Assembly (NCBI GenBank): GCA_003231035.1
Contig: QIHU01000234.1
Location: forward strand, 1 to 8,484
Direction: 5' to 3'
Length of the DNA: 8,484 nucleotides
Source of the DNA: Acidobacteriota bacterium
GTDB taxonomy: Bacteria; Acidobacteriota; Thermoanaerobaculia; Multivoradales; SZUA-115
Shown here piece after piece: positions 1-7,082 of the stretch; positions within the stretch are counted from its first letter, which is position 1, and each line of letters opens with the position of its first letter. The translations under genes and the position numbers were made by a program. The notes under the pieces are model-generated. The model made no database searches, was not told the origin of the DNA, and saw nothing but the letters and a program-made list of their open reading frames with translations.

Positions 1-1
1 C

Positions 2-807
2 GACGAGGCCCTCCTCGCCGGGGTCGGTTTGAGCGCCCGGGGCGTCGCGGAGTCAGGAATGGGGGTCGGCCTCGGCGATGTTGACGGCGATGGCCGCGAA
101 GACCTGCTGGTGACCAACTACTCGATGGAGACCAACACCCTCTACCTCAACCTCGGCGGGCTGATCTTCGAGGACGGCACCCGCAAGGCGGGCCTCGCCG
201 AGCCCTCCTACCGCTACGTCGGCTGGGGAACCGCCTTCTTCGACGCCGACAACGACGGCGACCTCGACCTCGGAATGGTCAATGGCCACGCGGTCGACAA
301 CATCGAAATTTTCGAGGCTAGCCTGCGATACCGCCAGCCCAACCAGCTGATGGAAAACCTTGGCGGCGGTCGTTTTCGCGACGCAAGCCAGGATGCCGGC
401 CCGGCCTTGGCGGTCGAGCGGGTCAGCCGCGCCCTCGCCCAAGGCGACTTCGACAACGACGGCCGCGTAGACCTCCTGGTCACCAACACCAACGATCCGA
501 TCGACTCCACAACCGCATCGACAACGGCAACCACTGGTTGGGGCTGGTCCTGCGCGGCTCCAAGGTCAATCCCTTCGCCATCGGCGCGCGAGTGACCCTG
601 ACGCTGGGCAAGAGCAAGGCGGTGCGCGAGGTGCGCAGCGGCTCCAGCTTTCTGGCCCAGGGCGACCTGCGACTCCACTTTGGCCTCGGTAGCCACAGCG
701 GCCCGGTGAGCGTCGAGATCCGCTGGCCCGACGGTCGAGTGCAGCGCGAGACCACCGACGAGGTCAACCGCTACTGGTCCATCCGCTACCGTCCTCACGA
801 TCCATGA
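2..807 (+). pseudogene. CRTAC1-family FG-GAP/VCBS repeat protein with ASPIC/UnbV C-terminus; 5' end outside window, frameshifted
   Basis: The window opens inside this gene; frame 2 is open from base 2. Three calcium-type Asp boxes are visible: DVDGDGREDL (77-106), DADNDGDLDL (242-271) and DFDNDGRVDL (446-475). They mark blades of an integrin-like FG-GAP/VCBS beta-propeller. Near 502 the homology leaves frame 2 (...TNTNDPI) and continues in frame 1 (RLHNRIDNGNHWLGLVLRG...), into an ASPIC/UnbV domain (about 570-800: IGARVTL, SGSSFLAQGDLRLHFGLG, VEIRWPDGRVQ). Frame 2 itself runs on as nonsense to a stop at 595. One missing base at about 500-505 explains the break. Either this is a pseudogene or the assembly has an indel; there is no slippery heptamer to suggest programmed shifting. 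The stop at 805-807 overlaps the next start by ATGA. The fragment aligns along its whole length with the C-terminal half of the protein encoded at 1925-3631. Its biochemical role is unknown; it is probably exported, as the family usually is. Confidence 0.85.
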
Positions 808-1928
808 GTAGCTCCCCCAGGATCAGAAGGGCTCGCGCGCTGCGTCTGGCGACGGGGTGCGCTTTGGCGGCTCTGCTTGCATTCGCCCTGGTAGTTCAGG
901 AAACGGCGGCACAGAAGTCCACGGCACGGAAGACCACTCGGATCACCGGCCCCCAGCTCCTCGACATGATCCAACGGGGTCAGCTCGCCGAAGCCGAGAA
1001 GATCCTCAAGCAGCAGATCGACCGCCAGGCCGAGCTCAGAGCCCGTGGCAAGGCGGCGGGAAAGGCCCACGCTCGCATCCTCTTCCTCTACGGCCAGGTT
1101 CTCCATCAACAATTTCGCCACGGCGAAGCGGAGCCCTACCTGCGCGAAGCCTTGCAGGCGGAGCCCGGCCGCATCGGTTGGCTGGAGATCTTGGCCGAGG
1201 GACTCCTTCGCCAGGGACGCTGCAAGGCCGCCATCGTCGTGTTGGAACGGGCCCTGAAACTCGACCCGCGGCCCCGGTTCCACTTCAATATCGCCATGTG
1301 CGCGGGCAACACCGGCGATCTTGAGCGGGCGCAAGGTGAACTTCGCCAAGCTCTCGCCAGCGGTGGCGACGATCCGCGAACTCTCTACAAACTCGGTGCG
1401 CTCCTCGCCGATCAGGGTCGTAATCAGGAAGCCCTGGACCTCCTGCGCCGCGCCGTGGCCGGTGACCCAGGGAATGTGGAAGCGCGTTTCGCCCTGGGGC
1501 TGGCCGAAAGCCGCGCGGGCAACCACCCGGCGGCGGCGGCCACCTTTCGCCGGGTCCGAGCCGAGGTGGCCGGCCACGCCGGAGCCACCTACAACCTCGG
1601 TCATACCCTAGCCCGTCTCGATCAGCGGGAGGAGAGCCGGGCGGTGCTGGTCGAGTTCCAAGAGTTGTCCAAGAAGGACGACTTGATCGACAACCACCTG
1701 CAATACGTTCAGCTCAACGCCACAGACCCCGAGCCGCGCATCGCGCTGGCCAAGTTGTTGCTCGAAGTGGGCCGGATCAGCCAAGCGGTCGAGCAGCTGG
1801 AAGCGGCGCGCGGGCTCGATCCCCAGCAGCTGGAAGTTCACCAGCTCCTCACCCAGGGCTATCTCCTCCTCGGCCGCGCCGCCGAAGCCAGGCAGGCTGA
1901 CGGCTTCGCCGCCCAGCTGAAGCCATGA
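804..1928 (+). CDS. Exported tetratricopeptide-repeat (TPR) protein
   Basis: This is a 374-residue protein. The N-terminus has a basic n-region (RIRRARALR), a hydrophobic stretch at about residues 15-31 and an Ala-rich likely signal peptidase site near TAAQ (34-37), so it is probably exported. From about residue 50 it is all-helical and built of TPR-like pairs. The clearest units are near 90-123 (GQVLHQQFRHGEAEPYLREA), 191-223 (YKLGALLADQGRNQEALDLL), 225-257 and 309-341 (ALAKLLLEVGRISQAVEQLE), with about eight in total. TPRs are protein-binding scaffolds and no catalytic motif is seen. The start overlaps the upstream stop (ATGA, 804-807) and the stop overlaps the next start (1925-1928). Neither junction has a good Shine-Dalgarno, so translational coupling is likely. 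Lying between two CRTAC1-type genes, it is a candidate partner or assembly factor for them; that is inference only. Confidence 0.9.
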   Translation: MSSSPRIRRARALRLATGCALAALLAFALVVQETAAQKSTARKTTRITGPQLLDMIQRGQLAEAEKILKQQIDRQAELRARGKAAGKAHARILFLYGQVLHQQFRHGEAEPYLREALQAEPGRIGWLEILAEGLLRQGRCKAAIVVLERALKLDPRPRFHFNIAMCAGNTGDLERAQGELRQALASGGDDPRTLYKLGALLADQGRNQEALDLLRRAVAGDPGNVEARFALGLAESRAGNHPAAAATFRRVRAEVAGHAGATYNLGHTLARLDQREESRAVLVEFQELSKKDDLIDNHLQYVQLNATDPEPRIALAKLLLEVGRISQAVEQLEAARGLDPQQLEVHQLLTQGYLLLGRAAEARQADGFAAQLKP

Positions 1929-3631
1929 GTCAGGTCCTCGGCATCTTGCTCCTAAGCCTGTTCGGCCTCCCCGCTTGCCAAGCCCGGTCCACGGAGAGGA
2001 CGGAGTCAGCAGTGGAGCCGGTGGCCACCACCGACACAGTCTGGCTGAACGACGCCACCAGCTCGGCCGCTTTGCACTTCGTCCACGATCGTGGAGCCAC
2101 CGGGCGCAAGTACCTACCCGAAACGATGGGCTCCGGCGGCGCCGTGCTCGACTTCGACGGCGACGGCTGGATGGACCTCTACTTCGTCCAGTCCGGTCCG
2201 CTACCCGGCGACCCCACAGCCTCCCCCGCCAGTGCGGCGAGCCTCGGAGGTAACGGCGACCAACTGTGGCGCAACCGGGGGGACGGAACCTTCGAGCAGG
2301 TGACCGCGCGCGCCGGCATCTCCAACTACGGCTACGGCCAGGGGGCGGTGGCCGGCGACGTCGACGGCGACGGTCGCACCGACCTCTACCGCACCGCCTT
2401 CGGCGCCAATACCCTGCTCCACAACCGGGGCGACGGCACCTTCGAAGCTCAGCCCGTGGCGGCGGGAACCGAGGACGACCGCTGGTCGAGCAGCGCCGTC
2501 CTCTTCGACGCCGACGGCGACGGTGACCTCGATCTCTACGTGGTCAACTACCTCGACTACTCCCTCGCCAGCCACCAAGACTGCCGCCACGTCGACCAGG
2601 GATTCCTCTTCTACTGCCACCCGGACGTCTACCCCCACGCCGCCGACCGTTTCTACCGCAATCGCGGCGACGGCACCTTCGACGACGCAACCGCCGCCGC
2701 CGGCTTCCCAGACGACGGCGGCAAGGGGCTGGGCGCGGTCGCCGCCGACTTCGATGGCGACGGCCTGGCCGATCTTTACGTCACCAACGACTCCACCCCC
2801 AACTTCCTCTTCCACAACCTGGGCGACGGCCGTTTCGAAGAGGTCGGCCTCTTTTGGGGCGCCAGCTACAACCGGGCCGGCAAGACGGAAGCCGGCATGG
2901 GGGTCGACACCGGCGACGTCAACGGCGACGGCCACCCAGATCTCATCGTCACCAACCTCTCGATGGAAACCAACGCCCTCTACCTAGGGGCCGGTGACTT
3001 CTTCGACCACGCCACCGTCGCCGCCGGCCTCCACGCCGCTTCCCTGACCGTCCTCGGTTTCGGCGTCGATCTGGCCGACTTCGACGCCGATGGCGACTTG
3101 GATCTGGTGGTGATCAACGGCGACGTGCTCGACAACATCGAAGAATTCAACGACGGTCTCACCTGGCGTCAACCCGGCCAACTATTCGAGAACGACGGCC
3201 AGGGCCACTTTCAGCTCCTCTCCGCGGCCCAAACCGGCCCCTTGGCCACCCCCCGCGTCGGCCGCGGCAGCATGACCCTCGACTACGACAACGACGGCCG
3301 GCTGGACCTCGCCGTCTCGTACAACGGTGACCGAGCCAGGCTCTACGCCAATGCCCTACCGCCGCGAAACTGGCTCGGCCTCGCCCTAGTCGGCCCCGGC
3401 GAGGTCGGTGCCCAGGTGACCCTGGAAGCCGGCGGTCGCCGCCAAATCGCCCAGACCCACGCCGGCTCCAGCTATCAATCCAGCGGCGACCCCCGCCTCT
3501 ACTTCGGCCTCGGCGGCGCCGGCCCCGCCAGTGCCTCCCAAGGCGACCGCCTCACCGTGCGCTGGAGCGACGGCAAAACCCGCCGTCTGGTCGGTGTGCC
3601 CAGCGGTCGTTACCTGCGCCTAGTCCGCTGA
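1925..3631 (+). CDS. CRTAC1-family lipoprotein: FG-GAP/VCBS repeats plus ASPIC/UnbV domain
   Basis: This 568-residue protein is complete. Residues 1-18 form a lipoprotein signal with lipobox LPAC (Cys18 would be lipidated), followed by a Ser/Thr/Glu-rich linker to about 40. Seven Asp boxes of the DxDGDGxxDL type begin at residues 76, 145, 195, 275, 331, 385 and 453, most followed by LxRNxGDGTF, as expected for an FG-GAP/VCBS beta-propeller that binds calcium. A Cys220/Cys231 pair (DCRH...FYCHPDVY) is typical of the CRTAC1 family and could form a disulfide. Residues about 492-568 are an ASPIC/UnbV domain (GAQVTLEAGG, SSGDPRLYFGLG, LTVRWSDGKTRRL). The start follows ATGA overlap with the TPR gene; no separate ribosome site is evident. 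The family is abundant in Acidobacteria and Planctomycetes, but its bacterial function is not established. I infer an extracytoplasmic binding or surface role. Confidence 0.93.
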   Translation: MSQVLGILLLSLFGLPACQARSTERTESAVEPVATTDTVWLNDATSSAALHFVHDRGATGRKYLPETMGSGGAVLDFDGDGWMDLYFVQSGPLPGDPTASPASAASLGGNGDQLWRNRGDGTFEQVTARAGISNYGYGQGAVAGDVDGDGRTDLYRTAFGANTLLHNRGDGTFEAQPVAAGTEDDRWSSSAVLFDADGDGDLDLYVVNYLDYSLASHQDCRHVDQGFLFYCHPDVYPHAADRFYRNRGDGTFDDATAAAGFPDDGGKGLGAVAADFDGDGLADLYVTNDSTPNFLFHNLGDGRFEEVGLFWGASYNRAGKTEAGMGVDTGDVNGDGHPDLIVTNLSMETNALYLGAGDFFDHATVAAGLHAASLTVLGFGVDLADFDADGDLDLVVINGDVLDNIEEFNDGLTWRQPGQLFENDGQGHFQLLSAAQTGPLATPRVGRGSMTLDYDNDGRLDLAVSYNGDRARLYANALPPRNWLGLALVGPGEVGAQVTLEAGGRRQIAQTHAGSSYQSSGDPRLYFGLGGAGPASASQGDRLTVRWSDGKTRRLVGVPSGRYLRLVR

Positions 3632-3720
3632 GTCAACCTGAGCGAGATGAAGGTCACCGGGTCGGCTCAAGACCAGGCTTCGGGTTCGATGGCTTCTCAA
3701 TCTAGCTCTAACGACCTGGC

Positions 3721-3742
3721 GAGGAGCGCCCAGTCGCTCCTC
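3721..3742 (+). terminator. Perfect 8-bp stem-loop after the CRTAC1 cluster (possible transcript end)
   Basis: GAGGAGCG (3721-3728) and CGCTCCTC (3735-3742) are exact reverse complements around a 6-base loop (CCCAGT). The hairpin lies 89 bases after the stop at 3631 and before the toxin promoter. No T-run follows (TGAAGCGGTTC), so it is not a textbook intrinsic terminator. It could be a weak terminator, an mRNA 3'-end stabiliser or chance. Confidence 0.4.
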
Positions 3743-3761
3743 TGAAGCGGTTCTACGCTCC

Positions 3762-3797
3762 TTGCCCCATTATACACCTGGGTGTATAATGGGGCCG
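3762..3797 (+). promoter_or_regulatory. Sigma-70-type promoter embedded in a 14-bp inverted repeat (toxin-antitoxin operator)
   Basis: TTGCCC (3762-3767, 4 of 6 to consensus) is separated by 17 bases from a perfect TATAAT (3785-3790). The -10 lies inside an inverted repeat: CCCCATTATACACC (3765-3778), a 2-base spacer TG, then GGTGTATAATGGGG (3781-3794), a perfect 14-bp match. A repressor bound there would cover the promoter, as expected for autoregulation by the antitoxin encoded at 4139. The mirror-image TATAAT on the minus strand has no matching -35, so I read the promoter as plus-strand only. Predicted transcription start is about 3797. Confidence 0.85.
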
Positions 3798-4138
3798 TGA
3801 CGGATCGGAAGATCTCATGGGTCGGCACCTCCCTCTCAGATGTCCAAGCCTTTCCGCCTGCACCTCGACGTGCCGCGGGATACCAGTTACGTCGAGTGCA
3901 ACAGGGCTTGATGCCGAGCGATTGGAAGCCGATGCCAGGCGTCGGCGCAGGGGTCGAGATTAGGCTTCATGGTCGCCAAGAGCACAGGGTCCTTTATGTC
4001 GCCAAGTTCCAGGAGGCTATCTATGTACTGCACGCATTTGACAAAAAGAGTCGCCGCACACGTAAGGCCGACGTGGACCTGGCCCGTTCCCGCCTCAAGG
4101 AGGTAGAGGCTAGTCGGCTTGGCAGAAGGGAGAACTAG
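3797..4138 (+). CDS. HigB-like RelE/ParE-superfamily toxin (Gp49 family)
   Basis: This is a 113-residue protein from GTG 3797, of the size normal for the phage-derived Gp49-like (PF05973) group of type II toxins. Family hallmarks are visible: the N-terminal ISWVGTSLSDVQAFP segment (6-20), RRAAGYQLRRVQQGL (24-38), KPMPGVGAGVEIRLHG (44-59), VLYVAKF (65-71) and the C-terminal YVLHAFDKKSRRTRKADVDLA (76-96). Members typically cleave mRNA, often on ribosomes, and arrest growth. The same frame is open from GTG 3782, but that codon lies inside the operator and upstream of the predicted transcription start. GTG 3797 gives the N-terminus expected for the family and has no Shine-Dalgarno, so the message may be leaderless. 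The stop directly abuts the antitoxin start. Toxin-first order is typical of higBA. G+C is lower than in the flanking genes, suggesting transfer. Confidence 0.88.
   Translation: MTDRKISWVGTSLSDVQAFPPAPRRAAGYQLRRVQQGLMPSDWKPMPGVGAGVEIRLHGRQEHRVLYVAKFQEAIYVLHAFDKKSRRTRKADVDLARSRLKEVEASRLGRREN
4125..4132 (+). promoter_or_regulatory. Ribosome binding site of the antitoxin gene
   Basis: GAAGGGAG sits inside the 3' end of the toxin gene, 6 bases before ATG 4139. It gives the antitoxin its own strong initiation signal, while the toxin has none. Such an asymmetry would favour antitoxin excess. Confidence 0.6.
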
Positions 4139-4438
4139 ATGGCCACCAGAATTCAACCCACGACTGGCAATGTCTTCACCGACCTTGGTTTCAGCGAAGA
4201 TGAAGCGCAGAATCTGAGAATTCGATCGGACTTGATGATCGAGCTAACCCAACTGATCGAGGCGAAAGGACTCACCCAAACGGCTGCTGCAAAGCTGCTG
4301 TGGGTGACACAACCCAGAGTCAGCGACCTGGTCCGAGGCAAGATTGACCGATTCAGTGTCGACAGTTTGATCGAAATGTTGGGTCATGCTGGCGCGAGGG
4401 TTTCCTTCGTGGTTTCGCTAGGTCGGCAGGTCGCATAA
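4139..4438 (+). CDS. XRE/HigA-type antitoxin with helix-turn-helix domain
   Basis: This 99-residue protein neutralises the preceding toxin and probably represses the operon. It matches the HTH_37-like antitoxin group that partners Gp49 toxins: NVFTDLGFSEDEAQNLRIRS (11-30), a helix to about 43, then the helix-turn-helix LTQTAAAKLLWVTQPRVSDL (45-64), with recognition helix about 58-66, then RGKIDRFSVDSLIEML (66-81). The start ATG follows the toxin stop with no gap and has a good GAAGGGAG site. The likely binding target is the 14-bp inverted repeat at 3765-3794. One oddity: the turn normally reads LG(V/I), whereas here residue 55 is Trp (codon TGG, 4301-4303), which could alter the fold or be a single-base G-to-T change. 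Confidence 0.9.
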   Translation: MATRIQPTTGNVFTDLGFSEDEAQNLRIRSDLMIELTQLIEAKGLTQTAAAKLLWVTQPRVSDLVRGKIDRFSVDSLIEMLGHAGARVSFVVSLGRQVA

Positions 4439-4766
4439 CACCTTGTCGATCAGCGGCCAAGTGTCGGGAGCCTCATCCTCTTCGAGGCTGGCGGTCGCTT
4501 AGACCCAACCCTCTGACGCCGTGCCGATCAGCGCCAGAAGCCTCCTCCACAACGCCGCCCGGCTTCCACCGAGCCTTCGTGGCGAGTTCTAGATGAACAG
4601 CTCTTTCGGATCTTGAGACGGACCGCAAGCTGACAAGTCCCACCCCCCTCTCTCGCTTCCCTAGTTGAGGAGCCGTCGCCACGGGCGCGGTGACCTCGAT
4701 CAACCGGCAAGTCCGCGCACTCCCGCGTATTCCACCTGGGGCTTGCCTTACCGGGGAGCCTTAAAA
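4439..4766 (+). other. 328-base intergenic stretch with no convincing gene
   Basis: No reading frame here, on either strand, has recognisable protein features; the short open frames look like chance. Three items are visible. A small hairpin AGCCTC/GAGGCT (4469-4474 and 4484-4489, 9-base loop) lies just after the antitoxin gene without a T-run. The 9-base word CGATCAGCG occurs twice (4447-4455 and 4525-4533). GGGGAG (4753-4758) is the ribosome site of the next gene. I could not find a good promoter for the gene at 4767. Confidence 0.6.
4753..4758 (+). promoter_or_regulatory. Shine-Dalgarno that fixes the start of the secreted protease-like gene at 4767
   Basis: GGGGAG lies 8 bases before ATG 4767. 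The frame is open further upstream (an ATG at 4665), but that would add 34 basic, Pro-rich residues in front of what is clearly a signal peptide, so 4767 is the better start. Confidence 0.75.
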
Positions 4767-6830
4767 ATGAGCCGAAGCACACCGATACTCCTAACCATCC
4801 TCGTCGCGATCGCCTTTGTACTGGTGGCTGGGGAAGTCAGCGCGGGCGATCTTCCCTGGTGGGAAGAGCCTTTCGAGTTGACCGATACCATCCTCCAGAC
4901 CCACCTCGAGGCCCACGGAACCTGGATTCAAGAAAGCCTAATCAGCTGCCTTGGCGCGACCTGTTCGATCGAATTCGACCCCTACGTGGAGCACATGAAC
5001 GACCCCGCCAAACCGGTCTGCCCGGACGTCGAACTCTTCGCCCTACCGCACGGCGTAGCTTTCTTCGGTGGGGTGTTGGTCGGTGAGGATCTCTTCCTGA
5101 CCGTCCACCCCGCCGGAACTGGTATCTGCAACAACCGCAGCGTCGTCTTTGGCTTGGCCGCCACCGGCGCCAATAGCGAACTGCTGGTGCCACTGGCGCC
5201 GGGGGAGACCTTGACCTACGAGGTCCCGGCCTCCGACGTCTATGAATGCCAGGAGATTCTCGGGGGAGGAGGCACCCAGCGTTGGACCCTGTTGCAACTC
5301 GCCAGGCCGGTACCCGATCGTCGGCCGGTCAAGTTGTTACGCCTCGGCCAGCACGAGCCTGGAACCACTACGGTCACCGCCGGCTATCCCGACCGGCTGC
5401 CGATGAAGGTCGAATTCGCCGACCTCATCTCCAGCCACGAGACACCCACGGGCGCCCCACCCTCCGCGGGCGGACAGAACGCCGCCCACGTTCTCGGCGG
5501 CTCTTCGGGCTCGATGGCTTTGGCTCCCTCGAATCGACTCCTGGGCGTCGTTTGCTGCGGCGATACCGGTTGGTGGATCGAAGACAACGGCTGCTACCGG
5601 CCAGACCCAACCAACCCGACCACGGCAACCTTTGACCGACCCTTCGGCCTCGCGCTCGGGTCAATCCCACCGATCGGCCTCGAGGTGACTCACCCGGGCC
5701 ACAGCCTGCCCAACGCTTTGATCATCGAACACCACGGTCCTCCGGGCGGCCCCTTCACCAACCAAGTAACCCAGCACCGGATGAGCGCCGGAGCTACCGG
5801 ATCGGCGGTCTCCTGGATCCTGACCATGCCCGAGCCTCCGTGGTATTTCGCTCCCGATCTGGTCCCGAGCTCCGGTACTCTGGCTCCTGGAACCAGCCTC
5901 GACTTTTCCGTCGGCCCCACCGACAACGCCACCAACGCCCCAGTCGGCACGGAGGGAAACTGGATTCTGTTCCAGGATCTCACCTACGAAACCTTCGACA
6001 CCGAACTCCACCTCCTGTTCGTCGGGGTCGACAGTTTCTCGTTCCAGGAAGCGAACTGCGCGGGGAACCGCTGCACCACCGACTTCCTCGGCGACGGGCC
6101 GAGCGGCGCCCTGGTCGGCGAAAGCAAGAGCTACGAATTCACCAGCCGGTGGGATACCGACCAGACGATCACCGTCAGCGGCCCCCCGTGGATCGAGTTC
6201 AACCAACCGGCCGGTCCTAGTGGCGCTGCTTCTTTAGGTGGCGGCACTAGCGGCAACCCCTTCACCTTCACCCTGGCTGGCGGAGCCACCGACCAGGTCA
6301 CCGCCAAGGTGATCGCCACCCAAGATGTGGGAACACAGGAGGCCGCCCTCGTTTTCGAGTCCTCTTTCGCCGGTCAAACCATGCACCAGGAGCAGACGCT
6401 GGCGCGGGGCGATCTCGGGCGGCTGGTGGTCGAAGCGGACTTGAACGAGATCTTCACTTCGGGTAGCACCACGGAGTTTCCCCTCGCCTTGAGGATCCCA
6501 GCCTACCCCGCCCTCGACGTCGACTTCTGCCTGCGCGTGTTGAACGATGACCCGTCACCGTCAGGATTCGGCGATCCGCCAAACTATCGTCTGCGATCTT
6601 CGAGCGGCATCGAGGTCGACCTGGGGGCCTACTGGGGAGAACGCTGCTTTAGCGACGAACTCTTCACTCCGCCGCCATTTCTTGCGGTGAACCAGGTTGC
6701 CGACCTTCAGAACTTCGAAGGAGAAGGCGTCGGGGGAACCTGGACTTTGATCATCGAAGCTCCCAAGACGAATGAGTGGGACAAAGGGCGGCTCGAGTGG
6801 ACGAGCTGGCGCTGGACCATCGATCCCTGA
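4767..6830 (+). CDS. Secreted V8/trypsin-like (probably inactive) serine protease domain with BACON/Ig-like and P-like domains
   Basis: This is a 687-residue exported protein. The signal peptide is residues 1-26 (hydrophobic 7-21, cleavage after VSA). About 85-290 resembles V8/trypsin-like peptidases: GGVLVGEDLFLTVHPAG (101-117, site of the catalytic His, H114 but in LTVHP rather than LTAxHC), VPASDVYECQEI (153-164), QRWTLLQLARPV (171-182, where active relatives have DWALLxL; R172 replaces Asp), PGTTTVTAGYPDRLPMKV (198-215) and GGSSGSMAL (244-252; S247 as possible nucleophile, compare GNSGSPV). So the Ser survives, the Asp is lost and the His context is odd. About 353-420 is BACON/Ig-like (PPWYFAPDLVPSSGTLAPGT). 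About 550-687 resembles a proprotein-convertase P domain (YRLRSSSGIEVDL, GGTWTLIIEA, GRLEWTSWRW). Several Cys (61, 66, 85, 121, 161, 263, 264, 276) fit an extracytoplasmic protein. It could be a pseudoprotease or binding protein. Confidence 0.72.
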   Translation: MSRSTPILLTILVAIAFVLVAGEVSAGDLPWWEEPFELTDTILQTHLEAHGTWIQESLISCLGATCSIEFDPYVEHMNDPAKPVCPDVELFALPHGVAFFGGVLVGEDLFLTVHPAGTGICNNRSVVFGLAATGANSELLVPLAPGETLTYEVPASDVYECQEILGGGGTQRWTLLQLARPVPDRRPVKLLRLGQHEPGTTTVTAGYPDRLPMKVEFADLISSHETPTGAPPSAGGQNAAHVLGGSSGSMALAPSNRLLGVVCCGDTGWWIEDNGCYRPDPTNPTTATFDRPFGLALGSIPPIGLEVTHPGHSLPNALIIEHHGPPGGPFTNQVTQHRMSAGATGSAVSWILTMPEPPWYFAPDLVPSSGTLAPGTSLDFSVGPTDNATNAPVGTEGNWILFQDLTYETFDTELHLLFVGVDSFSFQEANCAGNRCTTDFLGDGPSGALVGESKSYEFTSRWDTDQTITVSGPPWIEFNQPAGPSGAASLGGGTSGNPFTFTLAGGATDQVTAKVIATQDVGTQEAALVFESSFAGQTMHQEQTLARGDLGRLVVEADLNEIFTSGSTTEFPLALRIPAYPALDVDFCLRVLNDDPSPSGFGDPPNYRLRSSSGIEVDLGAYWGERCFSDELFTPPPFLAVNQVADLQNFEGEGVGGTWTLIIEAPKTNEWDKGRLEWTSWRWTIDP

Positions 6831-6839
6831 GTCTAAAAG

Positions 6840-7082
6840 CTATCCCTTTTCAATCCAGCAGCGCACCACGCCCTCCTCTTCGACCATCTCGACCAGCCGA
6901 TGGCCGGCGCGCAGGCAGAAGACCGGCATGTCCTCGCGGATCGCGGGATCGTCTCCCAGTACCTCGAGGATCTGCCCCGCCTCGATCCGCAACATCGCCT
7001 TGGCCGCCATGAGGAGGGGTAGTGGGCACACCGTACCCACGGTGTCGAGGTGGACGGAGGGGGTTAGGGAGGTGGGAGCCAT
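6840..7082 (-). CDS. TusA-family sulfurtransferase / sulfur carrier (SirA-YedF-TusA type)
   Basis: This 80-residue cytoplasmic protein is of normal length for the family. The hallmark CPxP motif is present as VCPLP (18-22), with Cys19 as the persulfide-carrying residue. It is followed by the family helix and strand (LLMAAKAMLRIEAGQILEVL, 23-42), the DDPA segment (44-47) and a C-terminal strand VVRCWIEK. TusA-like proteins pass sulfur from cysteine desulfurases to tRNA thiolation, molybdenum cofactor or dissimilatory sulfur pathways; which applies here cannot be told from these neighbours, so I give no gene symbol. The stop (6840-6842) is only 9 bases from the stop of the convergent protease-like gene. 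The start ATG (7080-7082) has at best a weak GAG upstream. The gene is divergent from the one at 7192 across a 109-base gap. Confidence 0.9.
   Translation of the reverse strand: MAPTSLTPSVHLDTVGTVCPLPLLMAAKAMLRIEAGQILEVLGDDPAIREDMPVFCLRAGHRLVEMVEEEGVVRCWIEKG

Noticed and set aside
795..1604. Long minus-strand open frame (269 codons) opposite the TPR gene
   Set aside because: It is a shadow of a GC-rich coding sequence; the protein has no recognisable domain, while the plus strand encodes clear TPRs.
2201..2935. Minus-strand open frame (244 codons) opposite the CRTAC1-type lipoprotein
   Set aside because: Its Val/Ala/Gly-rich pseudo-repeats are the complement of the DGDG repeats; there is no independent support.
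2140..3310. Repeated GACGGCGACGGC-like words as a DNA repeat or CRISPR-like array
   Set aside because: They encode the Asp boxes of the propeller at irregular spacing; protein repeats explain them fully.
3782..3796. Upstream GTG (3782) as the toxin start
   Set aside because: It lies inside the operator and overlaps the -10 box, so it would not be transcribed from this promoter, and it adds residues absent from the family.
4469..4489. AGCCTC/GAGGCT hairpin as an intrinsic terminator of the toxin-antitoxin operon
   Set aside because: The stem is only 6 bp with a 9-base loop and no following T-run; noted within the intergenic entry but not called.
4439..4700. Integron attC site after the toxin-antitoxin pair
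   Set aside because: I looked for RYYYAAC and GTTRRRY core sites; the candidates near 4436 and 4660 do not match and no paired structure was found.
5661..6206. Minus-strand open frame inside the protease-like gene
   Set aside because: No start signals or domain; the plus-strand frame is continuous with signal peptide and domains.
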